A stretch of 64,000 bases of DNA from Candidatus Phaeomarinobacter ectocarpi (GTDB lineage: Bacteria > Pseudomonadota > Alphaproteobacteria > CGMCC-115125). The position numbers and the translations under genes are program-made. Under the pieces are notes generated by a model, which was given only the letters and a program-made list of their open reading frames with translations, did not search any database and was not told the origin of the DNA. The stretch's first letter is position 1. Each line of letters begins with the position of its first letter. The stretch lies in contig NZ_HG966617.1 in assembly GCF_000689395.1 (NCBI RefSeq), forward strand, positions 2,640,721-2,704,720, given 5' to 3'. Positions 31,991 through 41,763 of the stretch are shown here, piece by piece.

Positions 31991-32986
31991 TTAGGCCTTT
32001 TTGGCTTTTTCGCGACGCGCAATCTCACGGGCCTTGTCCACAATCACATTGGCCTGCTTGATGGACGCCGCATCAATCAGCTTGCCATCCAGAGACACGG
32101 CTCCCGCACCGGCCTTCTGACTGGCCTTCATCTCCTTCAAGATCCGCTTGGCCTGCTTCACGTCATCGGCAGGCGGCGTATAGAGCTCATTGCCAAGCGC
32201 AACCTGGCTTGGATGAATTGCCCATTTGCCTTCACAGCCAAGAATGGCCGAGCGACGCGCCTGCGCGCGATACCCATCCGGATCAGAGTAATCGCCAAAC
32301 GGCCCGTCCACCGGGCGCAGACCATTGGCCCGCGCAGCAGCAATCATCTGCATCATTGGTGTGTGCCACAAATCCTGCCAGTGGAAATCCCGCTGCCCGT
32401 TTTCGTCCGGGTCCAGAAGAATGCCGTAATCGGGGTTCGGCCCACCGATGTTCGTCGTGCGCATACCCATAGAGGCTGCAAAGTCAGCGGCGCCAAAATG
32501 CAGCGCCTCAAGACGTGGGCTCGCCGCAGCGATTTCATTGACGTTGGCCAGACCCATGGCGCTTTCGATGATCACTTCCAGCCCAAGTTTCTTCTTCCGG
32601 CATGTCGCGGTTTCGATCTGCGTCACCAGCATATCGATGGCATAGATGTCTGACGCGGTGCCGACCTTGGGGATCATGATCAGGTCCAGCCGCTCACCGC
32701 CCTGCTCCATGATGTCCACCACATCGCGATAGCAGTAATGGGTATCCAGCCCATTGATGCGCAGCGAGAGCGTCTTGTCGCCGAAATCCTCTTCATTGAG
32801 AGCCTTCACGGCCTTTGCGCGGGCATCCACCTTGTCGTCAGGGGCCACCGCATCTTCAAGGTCCAAGGAGATGACATCAGCAGGGCCCTGAGCAGCCTTC
32901 GCAAAGAAATGTGGGCTGGAGCACGGCACAAACAACTGAGAGCGGTTGAGACGGGATGGCGCGGCCTGAATGGACGTGAAGCTCAT
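31991..32986 (-). CDS. CoA ester lyase of the malyl-CoA lyase type
   Basis: This 331-residue HpcH/HpaI-CitE fold enzyme has ISLDLEDAVAPDDK, the Mg-site Glu in LEVIIESAMGLANV, and FGAADFAASMGMRTTNIGGPNP. That set is close to the malyl-CoA/beta-methylmalyl-CoA lyases of alphaproteobacteria. It could cleave or form malyl-CoA, methylmalyl-CoA or citramalyl-CoA; the exact substrate cannot be told from sequence. GGAG lies upstream of ATG 32986. It converges on the ECF41 gene with a 6-base gap. Confidence 0.85.
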   Translation of the reverse strand: MSFTSIQAAPSRLNRSQLFVPCSSPHFFAKAAQGPADVISLDLEDAVAPDDKVDARAKAVKALNEEDFGDKTLSLRINGLDTHYCYRDVVDIMEQGGERLDLIMIPKVGTASDIYAIDMLVTQIETATCRKKKLGLEVIIESAMGLANVNEIAAASPRLEALHFGAADFAASMGMRTTNIGGPNPDYGILLDPDENGQRDFHWQDLWHTPMMQMIAAARANGLRPVDGPFGDYSDPDGYRAQARRSAILGCEGKWAIHPSQVALGNELYTPPADDVKQAKRILKEMKASQKAGAGAVSLDGKLIDAASIKQANVIVDKAREIARREKAKKA

Positions 32987-33091
32987 GGCGGAAGGCTCCG
33001 GACTGGCTGAAACTCAAAAGGGTGGAGTGAGTCATGCGTTACCGGCCCAACGTCGTCAACCAGTCACAGCCGGGACCCTGCTGCCCCTACG

Positions 33092-34066
33092 TCAGCTTCG
33101 TTTTCGTGTGGCCAGCGGATGATGATCCTGCACAAGCGCTGCCATGCGGGCGTCCAGCACATGCGTGTAAATCTGCGTTGTCGAGATGTCCGCATGGCCC
33201 AGCATCTGCTGCACGGACCGCAGGTCAGCGCCGTTGGCCAGCAGGTGCGTTGCAAAGGCATGGCGCAGGGCATGCGGCTTGACCGCTGTCATATCCACAC
33301 CTGCATCAATCGCCAGTTGCTTCAACAACTGCCCAAGCCGCTGCCGTGTCATGTGCTGATCGGGATCGGTGCCGGGAAACAACCAGCGGCTCTCTTGATT
33401 GCGCGCTGACAATGCAAGCGTGCGCGCAGGTATCCACTCGCGGATCGCATCAAAGGCTGCCGGCGTCAGCGGCACCATGCGTTCCTTGTTGCCCTTGCCA
33501 CGGATCAGCAGGACCCGGTCGTTCCCACGCGCTGCTGCGAGCGGCAGCCCCACAAGCTCGCTGACCCGCATGCCGGAGGCATACAGCACTTCAACAAGCG
33601 CCAGCAGCCGCAATGCCTTTCCACGGGCCGAACCCTCAGACGCGATAGCTGCTTCACGGGCTGTTTCAAGCAGCCGGGTGACGTCTTTCTCGCTCAATGT
33701 CTTGGGCAGGGGACGACCAAGCCTTGGAGCATCAACAACGCCGGTCGGATCATCATCGCGATGACCTTCGCCCAACAAAAAACGATGGAATTGCTTGAGC
33801 GCAGACAATCGACGCGCCTGCGTCCGCGCCGACAGCCCCTGGTCGGCCAGCGAAGCGAGATAAGCCCGCACCTGCCCGCTGTCTGCGTCGCCCACGCCAC
33901 CCGGCGCTACAAACCGCGCAAACTCATCAAGGTCATGAGCATAGGCGGTGAGCGTGTTTGCAGCAGCGCCGCGTTCAGCCACCAGCATTTCAAGAAAGGC
34001 ATCCGCCAAATGGGCCCCGGGCCCGCGCAGTCGTCGGTTTGCGGCTTTGCCCTTAGCCTTCGCCAT
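33092..34066 (-). CDS. xerD: Tyrosine recombinase XerD-like
   Basis: This 324-residue recombinase would resolve chromosome dimers at dif with XerC and FtsK. A SAM-like N-terminal core-binding domain (about 20-105) precedes the catalytic domain with Arg in YASGMRVSELVGL and Lys in RGKGNKERMVPL. HALRHAFATHLLANGADL, then LGHADISTTQIYTHV, supplies the remaining His/Arg and the tyrosine nucleophile. XerD versus XerC is decided by overall look only. The ATG at 34066 overlaps the end of the large upstream gene by 14 bases. Confidence 0.9.
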   Translation of the reverse strand: MAKAKGKAANRRLRGPGAHLADAFLEMLVAERGAAANTLTAYAHDLDEFARFVAPGGVGDADSGQVRAYLASLADQGLSARTQARRLSALKQFHRFLLGEGHRDDDPTGVVDAPRLGRPLPKTLSEKDVTRLLETAREAAIASEGSARGKALRLLALVEVLYASGMRVSELVGLPLAAARGNDRVLLIRGKGNKERMVPLTPAAFDAIREWIPARTLALSARNQESRWLFPGTDPDQHMTRQRLGQLLKQLAIDAGVDMTAVKPHALRHAFATHLLANGADLRSVQQMLGHADISTTQIYTHVLDARMAALVQDHHPLATRKRS

Positions 34067-36038
34067 GCGCCCGCACAATCAGGGCCTCAACAGCAATGCG
34101 CCGCGCATCTTCTTCAAGGCCCGAGCGTACCAAGGCCGTTATGATGGCGGCGAGTGACCCAGGCGTCAGGTCAGCTGGACCGGTCTGGGCCAAGGCGCCG
34201 TCACTTTCGATGGACGACAAGGCGGTGAGTGTCGCGAGGGCCGCTTCACCTGCCCGCCTGTCCTGCGCTGCAATCCGCAAAGCACGCAGCGCCTGCTCGT
34301 CAAGGCGCACACCGGGCATTTCAGCATCGTCAAACTGCGCCCACACGACCTGCGGCACAGGCACACCAAGGGACGCCAGGGCCTGCATCTCAAATGCTGT
34401 CAGCCATTTGGCTTCCCGGTCATCTTCCCCAAGACGCACTTCAATGGAGCGCAGGGCCACGTCCGGGTTCCATGGCAGGACAAATGACGATTGCGCAGGT
34501 GTGGCAATGCGCACCAGCGTCTCAAGCCGGGCAATCTCACCCGGCTCGGTTGTTGTTGCGATACCGATCCACCCATCTGCCCGGGCAGCATCACCAAGCA
34601 AAGCCAGCGCTTCAGTCATGAACACTGAATTGTCCGCATGCGCCATTGTTGGTGCAATGGCGCGCAACGAACCCGCAAAGGCCGGCAATGTGGCTGGCCA
34701 CAGATCAACCGGCGTTTCATCAAAGGCGGACGCGATGGCGCCAAGGCGTGTTGTCTGGTCCGGCGCTTCAAGGGAAACAGCAAACGCACTTACGCGCGGA
34801 TTGCTGTCGCCCGCCCCCGCAACAATGGCCTGCCGATAGATCTCGGCCAGATCACGGGCTGAAAGCAACGACCGCGCAGCTGCTGCTTCTGCGGCATCCA
34901 GACGATCCTCCCACGGCAAGCCCTTGTCGTTGGCAAGGGGCGTCAACAATGCGGGCTCAACGCGCGCGACAATGCCTGCTTCAAGAGGAACACCGGCCTC
35001 CCGCGCCAATGCCAGATGCAGGCTTGAGAAAATTTCGTCGTCCGGCACGTCAAGCGCCGGTCCACCGGCCGCGCGCGTGGCGAGCGCCACAAAAGCCGTG
35101 TCCCCCACTTCATATTCACGCACCAGATCAACAGACAGCAAAGCGGCAATGTCCATGCCTGCCCGCGCCTGACACAGGGCACCCAACTCAAGGGCAAATC
35201 GGGCATAGTCATTTCCCGCATCACCTTCAGTTGGCAGCCGTGTGAGATACCCACACGCCTTGTCTGTGAGATCAAGCGACAAAGCAGCCTTCGCGGCAGG
35301 TGTCGCTGTCTGCGCGGCAAGGTCTCCGGCAGGCACAAGACCCGCCAGACGATCTACGTCTAGGCCAAAGCCCGCGCCATAGAGCGCCGCAAGCCGAAGC
35401 CCCAAAATAGAGCGGCCACCACTGGCGCCCTGAGGCAAATCTCCGCGCGAAATCAAAAGCCGTCGAAACAGATTTCCGATGGCCGCAGAGCGCGGGGGCG
35501 GCGTCAATGCAGCCAGACCATCTTCAACGATTAACCGGCGGCTTCCGGCCCACAACATGGGTGACAGCCCCCCTTCGACGGGACCAATAAGGCCGATGCC
35601 TTCATCCGCCACACTGGACAACCGCGACACTTCGATGCCTGTGCCTTCTTCGCCGGGTCGCGCTGCAAGGGATTGTGATCGCTGAACAGGCGGGACCACG
35701 ACCCGCTCACCGGAGGGAAAGAACACGTCCGGCGTGCTGTCACCAAACACTTCCGGCGCTGCGAGTTCCGGTGGAAGTGCACCATCCTGCGCGCCTGGCG
35801 ATGCCGCACCGGACGGGGGCAACAATGACCGTGGGCCGTCGGAGCGTGCCAGCGGTGTTTGATTGGGATCAAGAAGCTGTTCAGTGAGACTTTGGCCGGG
35901 CGGCGGTGTTGCTGGCGGGCTGCCATCAAGCGGCACCGGCTGTGCCATCGCGCCTATGCTCCACGCGCCTGCAACAAGCGTAAGCGCGGTCACAAGCCCA
36001 AGTGTCTTGGACGACACTTTATTCGGCGAAGCTGTCAT
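34053..36038 (-). CDS. Large secreted or periplasmic protein of unknown function
   Basis: The 661-residue product has a signal peptide or anchor (about 12-32, LGLVTALTLVAGAWSIGAMAQ). A Pro/Ser/Gly-rich stretch follows at 33-135. Next comes a long, Ala/Leu-rich, probably all-helical repeat-like region, punctuated by terms such as CGYLTRLPTEGDAGNDYARF and ALELGALCQARAG. It recalls tetratricopeptide-type solenoids without a clear consensus. I know no function. It overlaps xerD downstream and a tiny membrane-protein gene upstream, so the three are probably transcribed together. Confidence 0.8.
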   Translation of the reverse strand: MTASPNKVSSKTLGLVTALTLVAGAWSIGAMAQPVPLDGSPPATPPPGQSLTEQLLDPNQTPLARSDGPRSLLPPSGAASPGAQDGALPPELAAPEVFGDSTPDVFFPSGERVVVPPVQRSQSLAARPGEEGTGIEVSRLSSVADEGIGLIGPVEGGLSPMLWAGSRRLIVEDGLAALTPPPRSAAIGNLFRRLLISRGDLPQGASGGRSILGLRLAALYGAGFGLDVDRLAGLVPAGDLAAQTATPAAKAALSLDLTDKACGYLTRLPTEGDAGNDYARFALELGALCQARAGMDIAALLSVDLVREYEVGDTAFVALATRAAGGPALDVPDDEIFSSLHLALAREAGVPLEAGIVARVEPALLTPLANDKGLPWEDRLDAAEAAAARSLLSARDLAEIYRQAIVAGAGDSNPRVSAFAVSLEAPDQTTRLGAIASAFDETPVDLWPATLPAFAGSLRAIAPTMAHADNSVFMTEALALLGDAARADGWIGIATTTEPGEIARLETLVRIATPAQSSFVLPWNPDVALRSIEVRLGEDDREAKWLTAFEMQALASLGVPVPQVVWAQFDDAEMPGVRLDEQALRALRIAAQDRRAGEAALATLTALSSIESDGALAQTGPADLTPGSLAAIITALVRSGLEEDARRIAVEALIVRAHGEG

Positions 36039-36159
36039 CAGGCAGGGTCACTTCCACGGTGGCCGTCTGGGGTTCAAGGCTGGAGCCCATCACAACCAGC
36101 GCCGCAAAACCGGCGCCGAGCAAAACAAGAACGATAAGAAGAATGCGCAACGCGGTCAT
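36019..36159 (-). CDS. Candidate 46-residue single-pass membrane protein
   Basis: An ATG at 36159 opens a frame that starts MTALRILLIVLVLLGAGFAALVV, a single strong membrane helix at about 4-23. A short acidic periplasmic tail ends in LPDDSFAE. Its stop lies 20 bases inside the next gene in another frame, an overlap typical of coupled genes. Ribosome binding is weak (CCCGGA). It is probably real given the clean membrane helix and the overlap, but unproven. Confidence 0.55.
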   Translation of the reverse strand: MTALRILLIVLVLLGAGFAALVVMGSSLEPQTATVEVTLPDDSFAE

Positions 36160-36399
36160 GGAAATCCGGGGCCTTTTTGCTTTTGTTCAAATGGAACGTC
36201 GACATCACAGGACCCAGCCTGCCAAATCATCAATTCACATTCATGAACCATATCATGCGGGGCGCAATCACCTACACTCCACACACCTCTTAGATCGGTG
36301 ATTTGGCCGAATTACGGCATATCTGGCGCTCACCCCTCGTCTCGGCATAGATTGCTGGTTCGATTGATCCTGTAGCCTTCAGCACCCGACACGGACGAA

Positions 36400-36993
36400 A
36401 TGCCCTCTGAGACCACACACGCACCTGCGACGCCCTCTCCTTCTAGCGACGGCGCAAGCGATGGCTCTGACCAGCCTTTTGGCGGCAAGGCCATTGTTCT
36501 TGTTGGACTAATGGGCGCTGGCAAAACCACGGTCGGCCGCCGACTGGCCAACCGTCTGGGCCTGCCCTTCGTGGACGCGGACACCGAAGTGGAAGCCGCC
36601 GCAGGCCTAAGCATCCCTGAGATTTTTGAAGCCCATGGCGAGCCAGCCTTCCGTGACGGCGAGCGCAAGGTCATTGCCCGGCTTCTGGCCAACGGGTCAC
36701 AGGTGCTGGCAACCGGCGGCGGAGCCTTTATGGATCCCGAAACCCGCGCCACGGTGGCAGACCGTGGCATTTCGGTCTGGCTCAAGGCTGATCTGGACGT
36801 CTTGATGCGCCGTGTCGGCAAACGCCCGACCCGCCCGCTCCTCAAGGCGGATAATCCGCGCGCGGTGATGGAAAAGCTCATGCGTGAGCGCAACCCCGTC
36901 TATGCAGAGGCAGACGTGACGCTTGAGACCGGCGATGGCCCTCATGAAGACGTGGTGGACCGCCTGATGGAGCTTCTGGAGCCCCTCAAGTGA
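36400..36993 (+). CDS. aroK: Shikimate kinase
   Basis: It phosphorylates shikimate at the 3-hydroxyl with ATP, on the way to chorismate. The 197-residue product has a disordered N-terminal stretch of about 28 residues. Walker A GLMGAGKTT follows, then the shikimate-binding DAD in PFVDADTEVE, FRDGERKV, the ATGGGAF loop, and the RPLL lid. aroB follows after 46 bases. Confidence 0.96.
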   Translation: MPSETTHAPATPSPSSDGASDGSDQPFGGKAIVLVGLMGAGKTTVGRRLANRLGLPFVDADTEVEAAAGLSIPEIFEAHGEPAFRDGERKVIARLLANGSQVLATGGGAFMDPETRATVADRGISVWLKADLDVLMRRVGKRPTRPLLKADNPRAVMEKLMRERNPVYAEADVTLETGDGPHEDVVDRLMELLEPLK

Positions 36994-37039
36994 CCGGCCA
37001 TTTACCAATCCGCTGGACGCAGCGCGCTTTTACGACCAT

Positions 37040-38179
37040 ATGGCTGCCATCATGACCAACACCCACACTGTTCCCGTCAGCCTTGGCGACCGCTCCTATG
37101 ACGTGCTCATCGGCGCGGACCTGCTTGCACGCGCCGGTGAAACCATTTCACCGCTGCTCAAACGCCCCTATGTGCCCATCGTTAGCGACGAAACCGTTGC
37201 GGCCCTCCACCTTGAGACCCTGACCCAAAGCCTGGAGGCCAGCGGCATTGAGTGTGGGCCGATCATTCTGCCGCCCGGCGAAGCAACCAAGAGCTTCAAA
37301 CATCTCGAGGAGTTGTTGTCCGCACTGATGGATGCAGGCGTCGAGCGCACGGACATGGTCATTGCCTTTGGCGGCGGTGTCATCGGCGATCTGGCCGGCT
37401 TCGCAGCTGCCGTCCTGCGGCGAGGCGTGGACTTCATCCAGATCCCGACAACGCTGCTGGCGCAGGTGGACAGCTCCGTTGGCGGCAAGACAGCCATCGA
37501 TGTACCACAGGGCAAAAACCTGATTGGTGCCTTTCATCAGCCACGGCTGGTCCTCGCAGACACAAGCGTGCTCGGCACCCTGACCATGCGTGACCTGCGC
37601 GCTGGCTATGCCGAAGTGGTGAAGTACGGCCTCATTGACGATTTCGATTTCTTCGAATGGCTTGAAAAAAACGGGCCCGCACTCATTGACGGTGACCAGG
37701 ACCTGCGCGCCGAAGCCGTGCGCCATAGCGTGGCCGCCAAGGCCCGCGTTGTGGCGGCCGATGAACGCGAAGACGGCCAGCGCGCCCTGCTCAATCTCGG
37801 CCACACATTCGGCCACGCGCTGGAAACCGCCGCAGGCTACTCCGGCGACCTGCTGCACGGCGAAGCCGTGGCTGCAGGCATGGGCATAGCGTTTGATGTC
37901 TCCGTGCATCTGGGCCTGTGCCCCGCTGACGATGCGGCGCGCGCCAAGGCGCATATGCGCGCGACCGGCCTGCCCGCAAGCATCAGTGACCTTGAAAAGC
38001 GCAACAGCCTGAGTGTTCCCGACACTCAGGAACTGATCCGGCTGATGGGTCAGGACAAAAAGGTGTCGGGCGGCAAGATTACATTCATATTGACGCGCGG
38101 CATCGGTAAGTCGTTCATTGCAAGTGATGTAGACATGGATCAGGTGGCACAAGTGCTATCAAAGAGGCAGGCCGCGTGA
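37040..38179 (+). CDS. aroB: 3-dehydroquinate synthase
   Basis: It converts DAHP to 3-dehydroquinate with NAD and a divalent metal. The 379-residue protein shows GGGVIGDLAGFAAAVLRRG, the metal-ligand region PTTLLAQVDSSVGGKTAID, and LNLGHTFGHALE with the metal histidines. ATG 37052 is an alternative start four codons in. The stop overlaps the GTG start of the CBS-domain transporter gene (GTGA). Confidence 0.97.
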   Translation: MAAIMTNTHTVPVSLGDRSYDVLIGADLLARAGETISPLLKRPYVPIVSDETVAALHLETLTQSLEASGIECGPIILPPGEATKSFKHLEELLSALMDAGVERTDMVIAFGGGVIGDLAGFAAAVLRRGVDFIQIPTTLLAQVDSSVGGKTAIDVPQGKNLIGAFHQPRLVLADTSVLGTLTMRDLRAGYAEVVKYGLIDDFDFFEWLEKNGPALIDGDQDLRAEAVRHSVAAKARVVAADEREDGQRALLNLGHTFGHALETAAGYSGDLLHGEAVAAGMGIAFDVSVHLGLCPADDAARAKAHMRATGLPASISDLEKRNSLSVPDTQELIRLMGQDKKVSGGKITFILTRGIGKSFIASDVDMDQVAQVLSKRQAA

Positions 38180-39462
38180 GTGAAACATCCATACTGATCT
38201 CTGTGGGATCTGTTTTCTTCCTCCTCATCTTTTCTGGATTTTTTTCAGGCTCTGAAACAGCGCTCACAGCGACCAGTCGCGCGCGCATGCACGCCCTTGA
38301 ACGCGATGGCTCAAAACGCGCCGGCGTCGTCAACGGATTGATAGAGTTTCGCGAACGGCTGATCGGCGCGATCCTGCTGGGCAACAACCTCGTCAATATT
38401 CTGGCGTCCGCCATTGCCACCAGTGTCTTTCTCGATCTGTTTGGTGAAGCAGGCGTGGTCTACGCCACTTTGGTCATGACGGCCCTGGTGCTGATCTTCG
38501 CTGAGGTGCTGCCAAAGACGTATGCCATTACCAATCCAGACCGTATGGCGCTGGCCGTGGCGCCTCTTATTCGCATCGCCGTATTTACCTTTGCCCCGGT
38601 TACGGCTGCCGTGCAGTTCATCGTCCGGCGCACCTTGCGTATGGTTGGTGCGAACATCGAAGACGGTGCAGAAGTGCTGTCTGCTCACGAGGAATTACGC
38701 GGCGCCATCGACCTGCACCACAAGGAAGGCGGCATGGGCAGCCATGACCGCCATATGCTCGGTGGGATTCTGGACCTCCGCGATCTGGAGGTGGACGACG
38801 TGATGATCCACCGCAAGAACATGCAGGCACTGAGCCTTGACGACGACCCCAAGGACATCGTTGAACAGGTCCTGGCCAGCCCCTACACCCGCATCCCCCT
38901 GTGGGAAGAAGATCCCGACAACATCGTCGGCGTTCTCCACGCCAAGGATCTGTTGCGGGCGCTTATTTCTCATGACGGTGACCCCACCGAGCTGGATATC
39001 AAAGGCTTGGCGACAGAAGCCTGGTTTGTGCCTGAAACGACCTCACTAGTCGAACAGCTCAACGCCTTCCGTCGGCGCAAATCGCACTTTGCTCTGGTTG
39101 TGGATGAGTACGGCAGCATGATGGGTCTTGTGACGCTGGAAGACATCATCGAGGAGATCGTTGGCGAGATTTCCGATGAGCACGATGTGGAAGTCAAAGG
39201 CCTGCGCCCGCAGCCCGACGGCACCTGCAATGTGGACGGCACGCTCGCCGTGCGCGACCTGAACCGGGCCCTGGACTGGGAACTGCCAGAAGAGGAAGCC
39301 ATCACCGTGGCCGGCCTCGTTATCCACGAAGCCCAGACAATCCCTGAGGTTGGCCAGACATTTTCGTTTTATGGCTACAAATTTCAGGTCCTGCGCCGCC
39401 ACCGCAACCAGGTTACAGCGATCAAGATCACGCCGCCGCGCAAGGCGCAGGTCGCTGAGTAA
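38176..39462 (+). CDS. HlyC/CorC family CNNM-type transporter or membrane protein
   Basis: The 428-residue product has an N-terminal DUF21/CNNM membrane domain with about four helices. VSVFFLLIFSGFFSGSETALTA-like residues open it (FSGFFSGSETALTATSRARM). Two CBS domains (about 205-335) and a C-terminal CorC/HlyC domain follow. Relatives act in magnesium or cobalt efflux; the hemolysin label is historical. It is coupled to aroB by a four-base overlap, a common but functionally unexplained arrangement. Confidence 0.93.
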   Translation: MSETSILISVGSVFFLLIFSGFFSGSETALTATSRARMHALERDGSKRAGVVNGLIEFRERLIGAILLGNNLVNILASAIATSVFLDLFGEAGVVYATLVMTALVLIFAEVLPKTYAITNPDRMALAVAPLIRIAVFTFAPVTAAVQFIVRRTLRMVGANIEDGAEVLSAHEELRGAIDLHHKEGGMGSHDRHMLGGILDLRDLEVDDVMIHRKNMQALSLDDDPKDIVEQVLASPYTRIPLWEEDPDNIVGVLHAKDLLRALISHDGDPTELDIKGLATEAWFVPETTSLVEQLNAFRRRKSHFALVVDEYGSMMGLVTLEDIIEEIVGEISDEHDVEVKGLRPQPDGTCNVDGTLAVRDLNRALDWELPEEEAITVAGLVIHEAQTIPEVGQTFSFYGYKFQVLRRHRNQVTAIKITPPRKAQVAE

Positions 39463-39465
39463 ACG

Positions 39466-39741
39466 CTATTGCCATTCTTCAGCAGGCGTTATCGCCTTGA
39501 TCTGAAGCATATGGATGGGACCGCGCAGCTCTTCTGCCAGCGCCTCATTCACCAACATGTGACGCTCAATGCGGGACTTTCCCTCAAAAGCGTCAGACAC
39601 GACGGTTACCTTGAAATGCGATTCGCCCGCCTGGGCTGCGCCGGAATGTCCTGCGTGCCGGGCGGAGTCATCTGTGATATCCAGCCGGGTCGGCGAAAGC
39701 GCATTGTTTAGTTTTTGCTGGATGGTTTCTGCAACACTCAT
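39466..39741 (-). CDS. BolA family protein
   Basis: This 91-residue BolA-fold protein has HFKVTVVSDAFEGKSRIERHMLVNEALAEEL, including the conserved R-x-x-x-H that can help ligate an Fe-S cluster with a monothiol glutaredoxin. It is likely involved in iron-sulfur handling or stress morphology. GGGGACAGG precedes the ATG. It is divergent from the DnaJ-like gene, with 36 bases between starts. Confidence 0.95.
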   Translation of the reverse strand: MSVAETIQQKLNNALSPTRLDITDDSARHAGHSGAAQAGESHFKVTVVSDAFEGKSRIERHMLVNEALAEELRGPIHMLQIKAITPAEEWQ

Positions 39742-39777
39742 AACGCCTGTCCCCTAGGATGGGTTGTTTCCTGACCG

Positions 39778-40443
39778 ATGGGTTTACATAATCAGATCAT
39801 GAGTTCCTGGGACAAATACAAAGACTTCGTCAAGGTGCCACCCCGCTCGCGCAATGCGGCCGAGGAGGCTGCAGCCGCCCGACGCGCCCGCAAACACGAC
39901 TGCGCGTGGCCAAACTGCGACAAGGAAGGCAAGCACAAAGCCCCAACGGACAAAGCCTCAACGGGCGATGCCCGCCGCTACCGTTGGCTGTGCGCGGAGC
40001 ACATCAAGGAATTCAACAAGTCCTGGAACTATTTTGAGGGCATGACGGACGCTGATGTCCGGCGGTTCCAGAAAGAAGCTTCAACCGGCCACCGCCCGAC
40101 CTGGAGCATCGGCTCCAACCGGGGCGCGGCTGCGGCCAGCAAGTTCGGCTTTGTCGGATCAGAGGCCGACCCGACCGTATATGACCCCCATGGATTCGCT
40201 GTTGATGGCGGCACCACAAAGACCGACGGCAAGGCTCGCCGCCGCCTGCGCCCCAAGGAAGGTAAGGCCCTTGCCACGCTAGGCCTTGACGGAGAGGCCA
40301 CTGCGAACGAGATCAAGGCTAAGTACAAGCGGTTGGTCAAAAAGCATCACCCCGATGCCAATGGGGGTGACCGGTCCACAGAGGACCGTTTCCGTAGCGT
40401 CCTTGAGGCCTACAACTACCTGAAATCAACAGGTTACCTCTAA
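39778..40443 (+). CDS. DnaJ-domain protein with N-terminal Cys/His motif
   Basis: The 221-residue product carries its J domain at the C-terminus (about 160-221: LGLDGEATANEIKAKYKRLVKKHHPDANGGD, with intact HPD). An N-terminal part contains CAWPNC and then CAEH, which could hold a zinc ion. That places it among the type III J proteins that recruit DnaK to special clients. The start could also be ATG 39799. It precedes cobS-cobT, whose assembly or turnover it might assist (inference). Confidence 0.9.
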   Translation: MGLHNQIMSSWDKYKDFVKVPPRSRNAAEEAAAARRARKHDCAWPNCDKEGKHKAPTDKASTGDARRYRWLCAEHIKEFNKSWNYFEGMTDADVRRFQKEASTGHRPTWSIGSNRGAAAASKFGFVGSEADPTVYDPHGFAVDGGTTKTDGKARRRLRPKEGKALATLGLDGEATANEIKAKYKRLVKKHHPDANGGDRSTEDRFRSVLEAYNYLKSTGYL

Positions 40444-40729
40444 CCCGCAAGGTGGGTTCCAGCGGGCCTCAAGATTTTGCTAGAGTGCCGCGCGTTCTGG
40501 ACGCCATTTGCCCATGTTGCAGATACGCAAATACATGGGTCGCATGCATAGCCGCTATTTCGGATGTGCTATTGGCGCTGACCGGTCAATATGTTGCCTT
40601 AAACCCTTCCGGGTTGAGACAATCGCCCGGACAAATCACTTTCCGCGCGGGGGATCACCCCAGGCGCGGTCCCGCGTGTGTGGCAACCGCCACATTCAAT
40701 GTTGTTGAAGAAGAGCAGTTGCTAGTCCC

Positions 40730-41722
40730 ATGACGGAAACCACTACCGGAAATATGCCGACCCACGGTCCAGACACTGAAGTGTCCGCCAAAGAAGTATT
40801 CGGCTTCGAGACAGATCTGATGGTCCCTGCCTTCAAGGAGCGCAGCGACTACGTGCCTGATCTGGACGAGGACTACCTCTTCAACAAGGAAACCACGCTG
40901 GCGATCCTTGCGGGCTTTGCTCACAACCGCCGCGTCATGGTTCAGGGCTATCACGGCACCGGGAAATCCACCCACATCGAGCAGGTAGCGGCACGTCTGA
41001 ACTGGCCGTGCATCCGCATCAACCTCGACAGCCATGTCAGCCGTATTGATCTCGTCGGCAAGGACGCCATCGTTCTCAAGGACGGCAAGCAGGTCACCGA
41101 ATTCCGCGAAGGCATTCTGCCATGGGCGCTTCAGCACCCCGTCGCACTCGTGTTTGACGAGTATGACGCCGGGCGTCCGGACGTGATGTTTGTGATCCAG
41201 CGTATTCTGGAAGTTTCCGGCAAGCTGACGCTGCTCGATCAGAACAAGGTCATGCGCCCGCATGACTCCTTCCGCCTGTTCTCCACCACCAACACCATTG
41301 GTCTGGGCGATACGTCGGGCCTCTATCACGGCACGCAGCAGATCAACCAGGGCCAGATGGACCGCTGGAACATCGTCACGACCCTGAATTATCTGGATCA
41401 TGACCGTGAGACGGACATCGTGGTGGCGAAGGCCAAGCATTACCAGACCGAAGAAGGCAAGAAGACCGTTGCGGCCATGGTGCGCGTTGCGGACCTGACG
41501 CGTAACGCCTTCATGAATGGCGACATCTCAACCGTGATGAGCCCGCGTACGGTGCTTACATGGGCTGAGAACGCGGAAATTTTCCATGATGTTGGCTTTG
41601 GATTCCAAGTGACCTTCCTCAACAAGTGCGATGAGCTGGAACGCGCCACTGTGGCCGAGTTCTATCAGCGCTGCTTTGGCGAGGAACTGCCTCAGTCCGC
41701 AGCCAACCTTCAAATCGCATAA
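40730..41722 (+). CDS. cobS: Cobaltochelatase subunit CobS (AAA+)
   Basis: CobS is the AAA+ motor that with CobT drives insertion of cobalt by CobN in aerobic cobalamin synthesis. The 330-residue protein has the helical N-terminal tract, Walker [10 protein letters not shown] and Walker [14 protein letters not shown]. The family pattern is clear to the end. The 286-base gap upstream shows no cobalamin riboswitch core that I can identify. No cobN is in the window. Confidence 0.97.
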   Translation: MTETTTGNMPTHGPDTEVSAKEVFGFETDLMVPAFKERSDYVPDLDEDYLFNKETTLAILAGFAHNRRVMVQGYHGTGKSTHIEQVAARLNWPCIRINLDSHVSRIDLVGKDAIVLKDGKQVTEFREGILPWALQHPVALVFDEYDAGRPDVMFVIQRILEVSGKLTLLDQNKVMRPHDSFRLFSTTNTIGLGDTSGLYHGTQQINQGQMDRWNIVTTLNYLDHDRETDIVVAKAKHYQTEEGKKTVAAMVRVADLTRNAFMNGDISTVMSPRTVLTWAENAEIFHDVGFGFQVTFLNKCDELERATVAEFYQRCFGEELPQSAANLQIA

Positions 41723-41763
41723 CGCCGACGGCATAAAGCAGTCCGCAAACCAGCAGGCATTCC

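Noticed and set aside
36330-36893. 187-residue minus-strand frame opposite aroK
   Set aside because: It is antisense to an intact shikimate kinase and has Arg/Ser-rich low-complexity content typical of shadow frames.
37148-38152. 334-residue minus-strand frame opposite aroB
   Set aside because: It is a shadow of AroB in a high-GC gene with no ribosome site or family pattern.
40444-40729. Possible cobalamin riboswitch before cobS
   Set aside because: No B12-box-like core or expected paired elements could be found. Only short GC hairpins are present.
40452-40733. 93-residue frame between the DnaJ-like gene and cobS
   Set aside because: No family features or ribosome site, and it runs into the cobS start. 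The gap looks regulatory.
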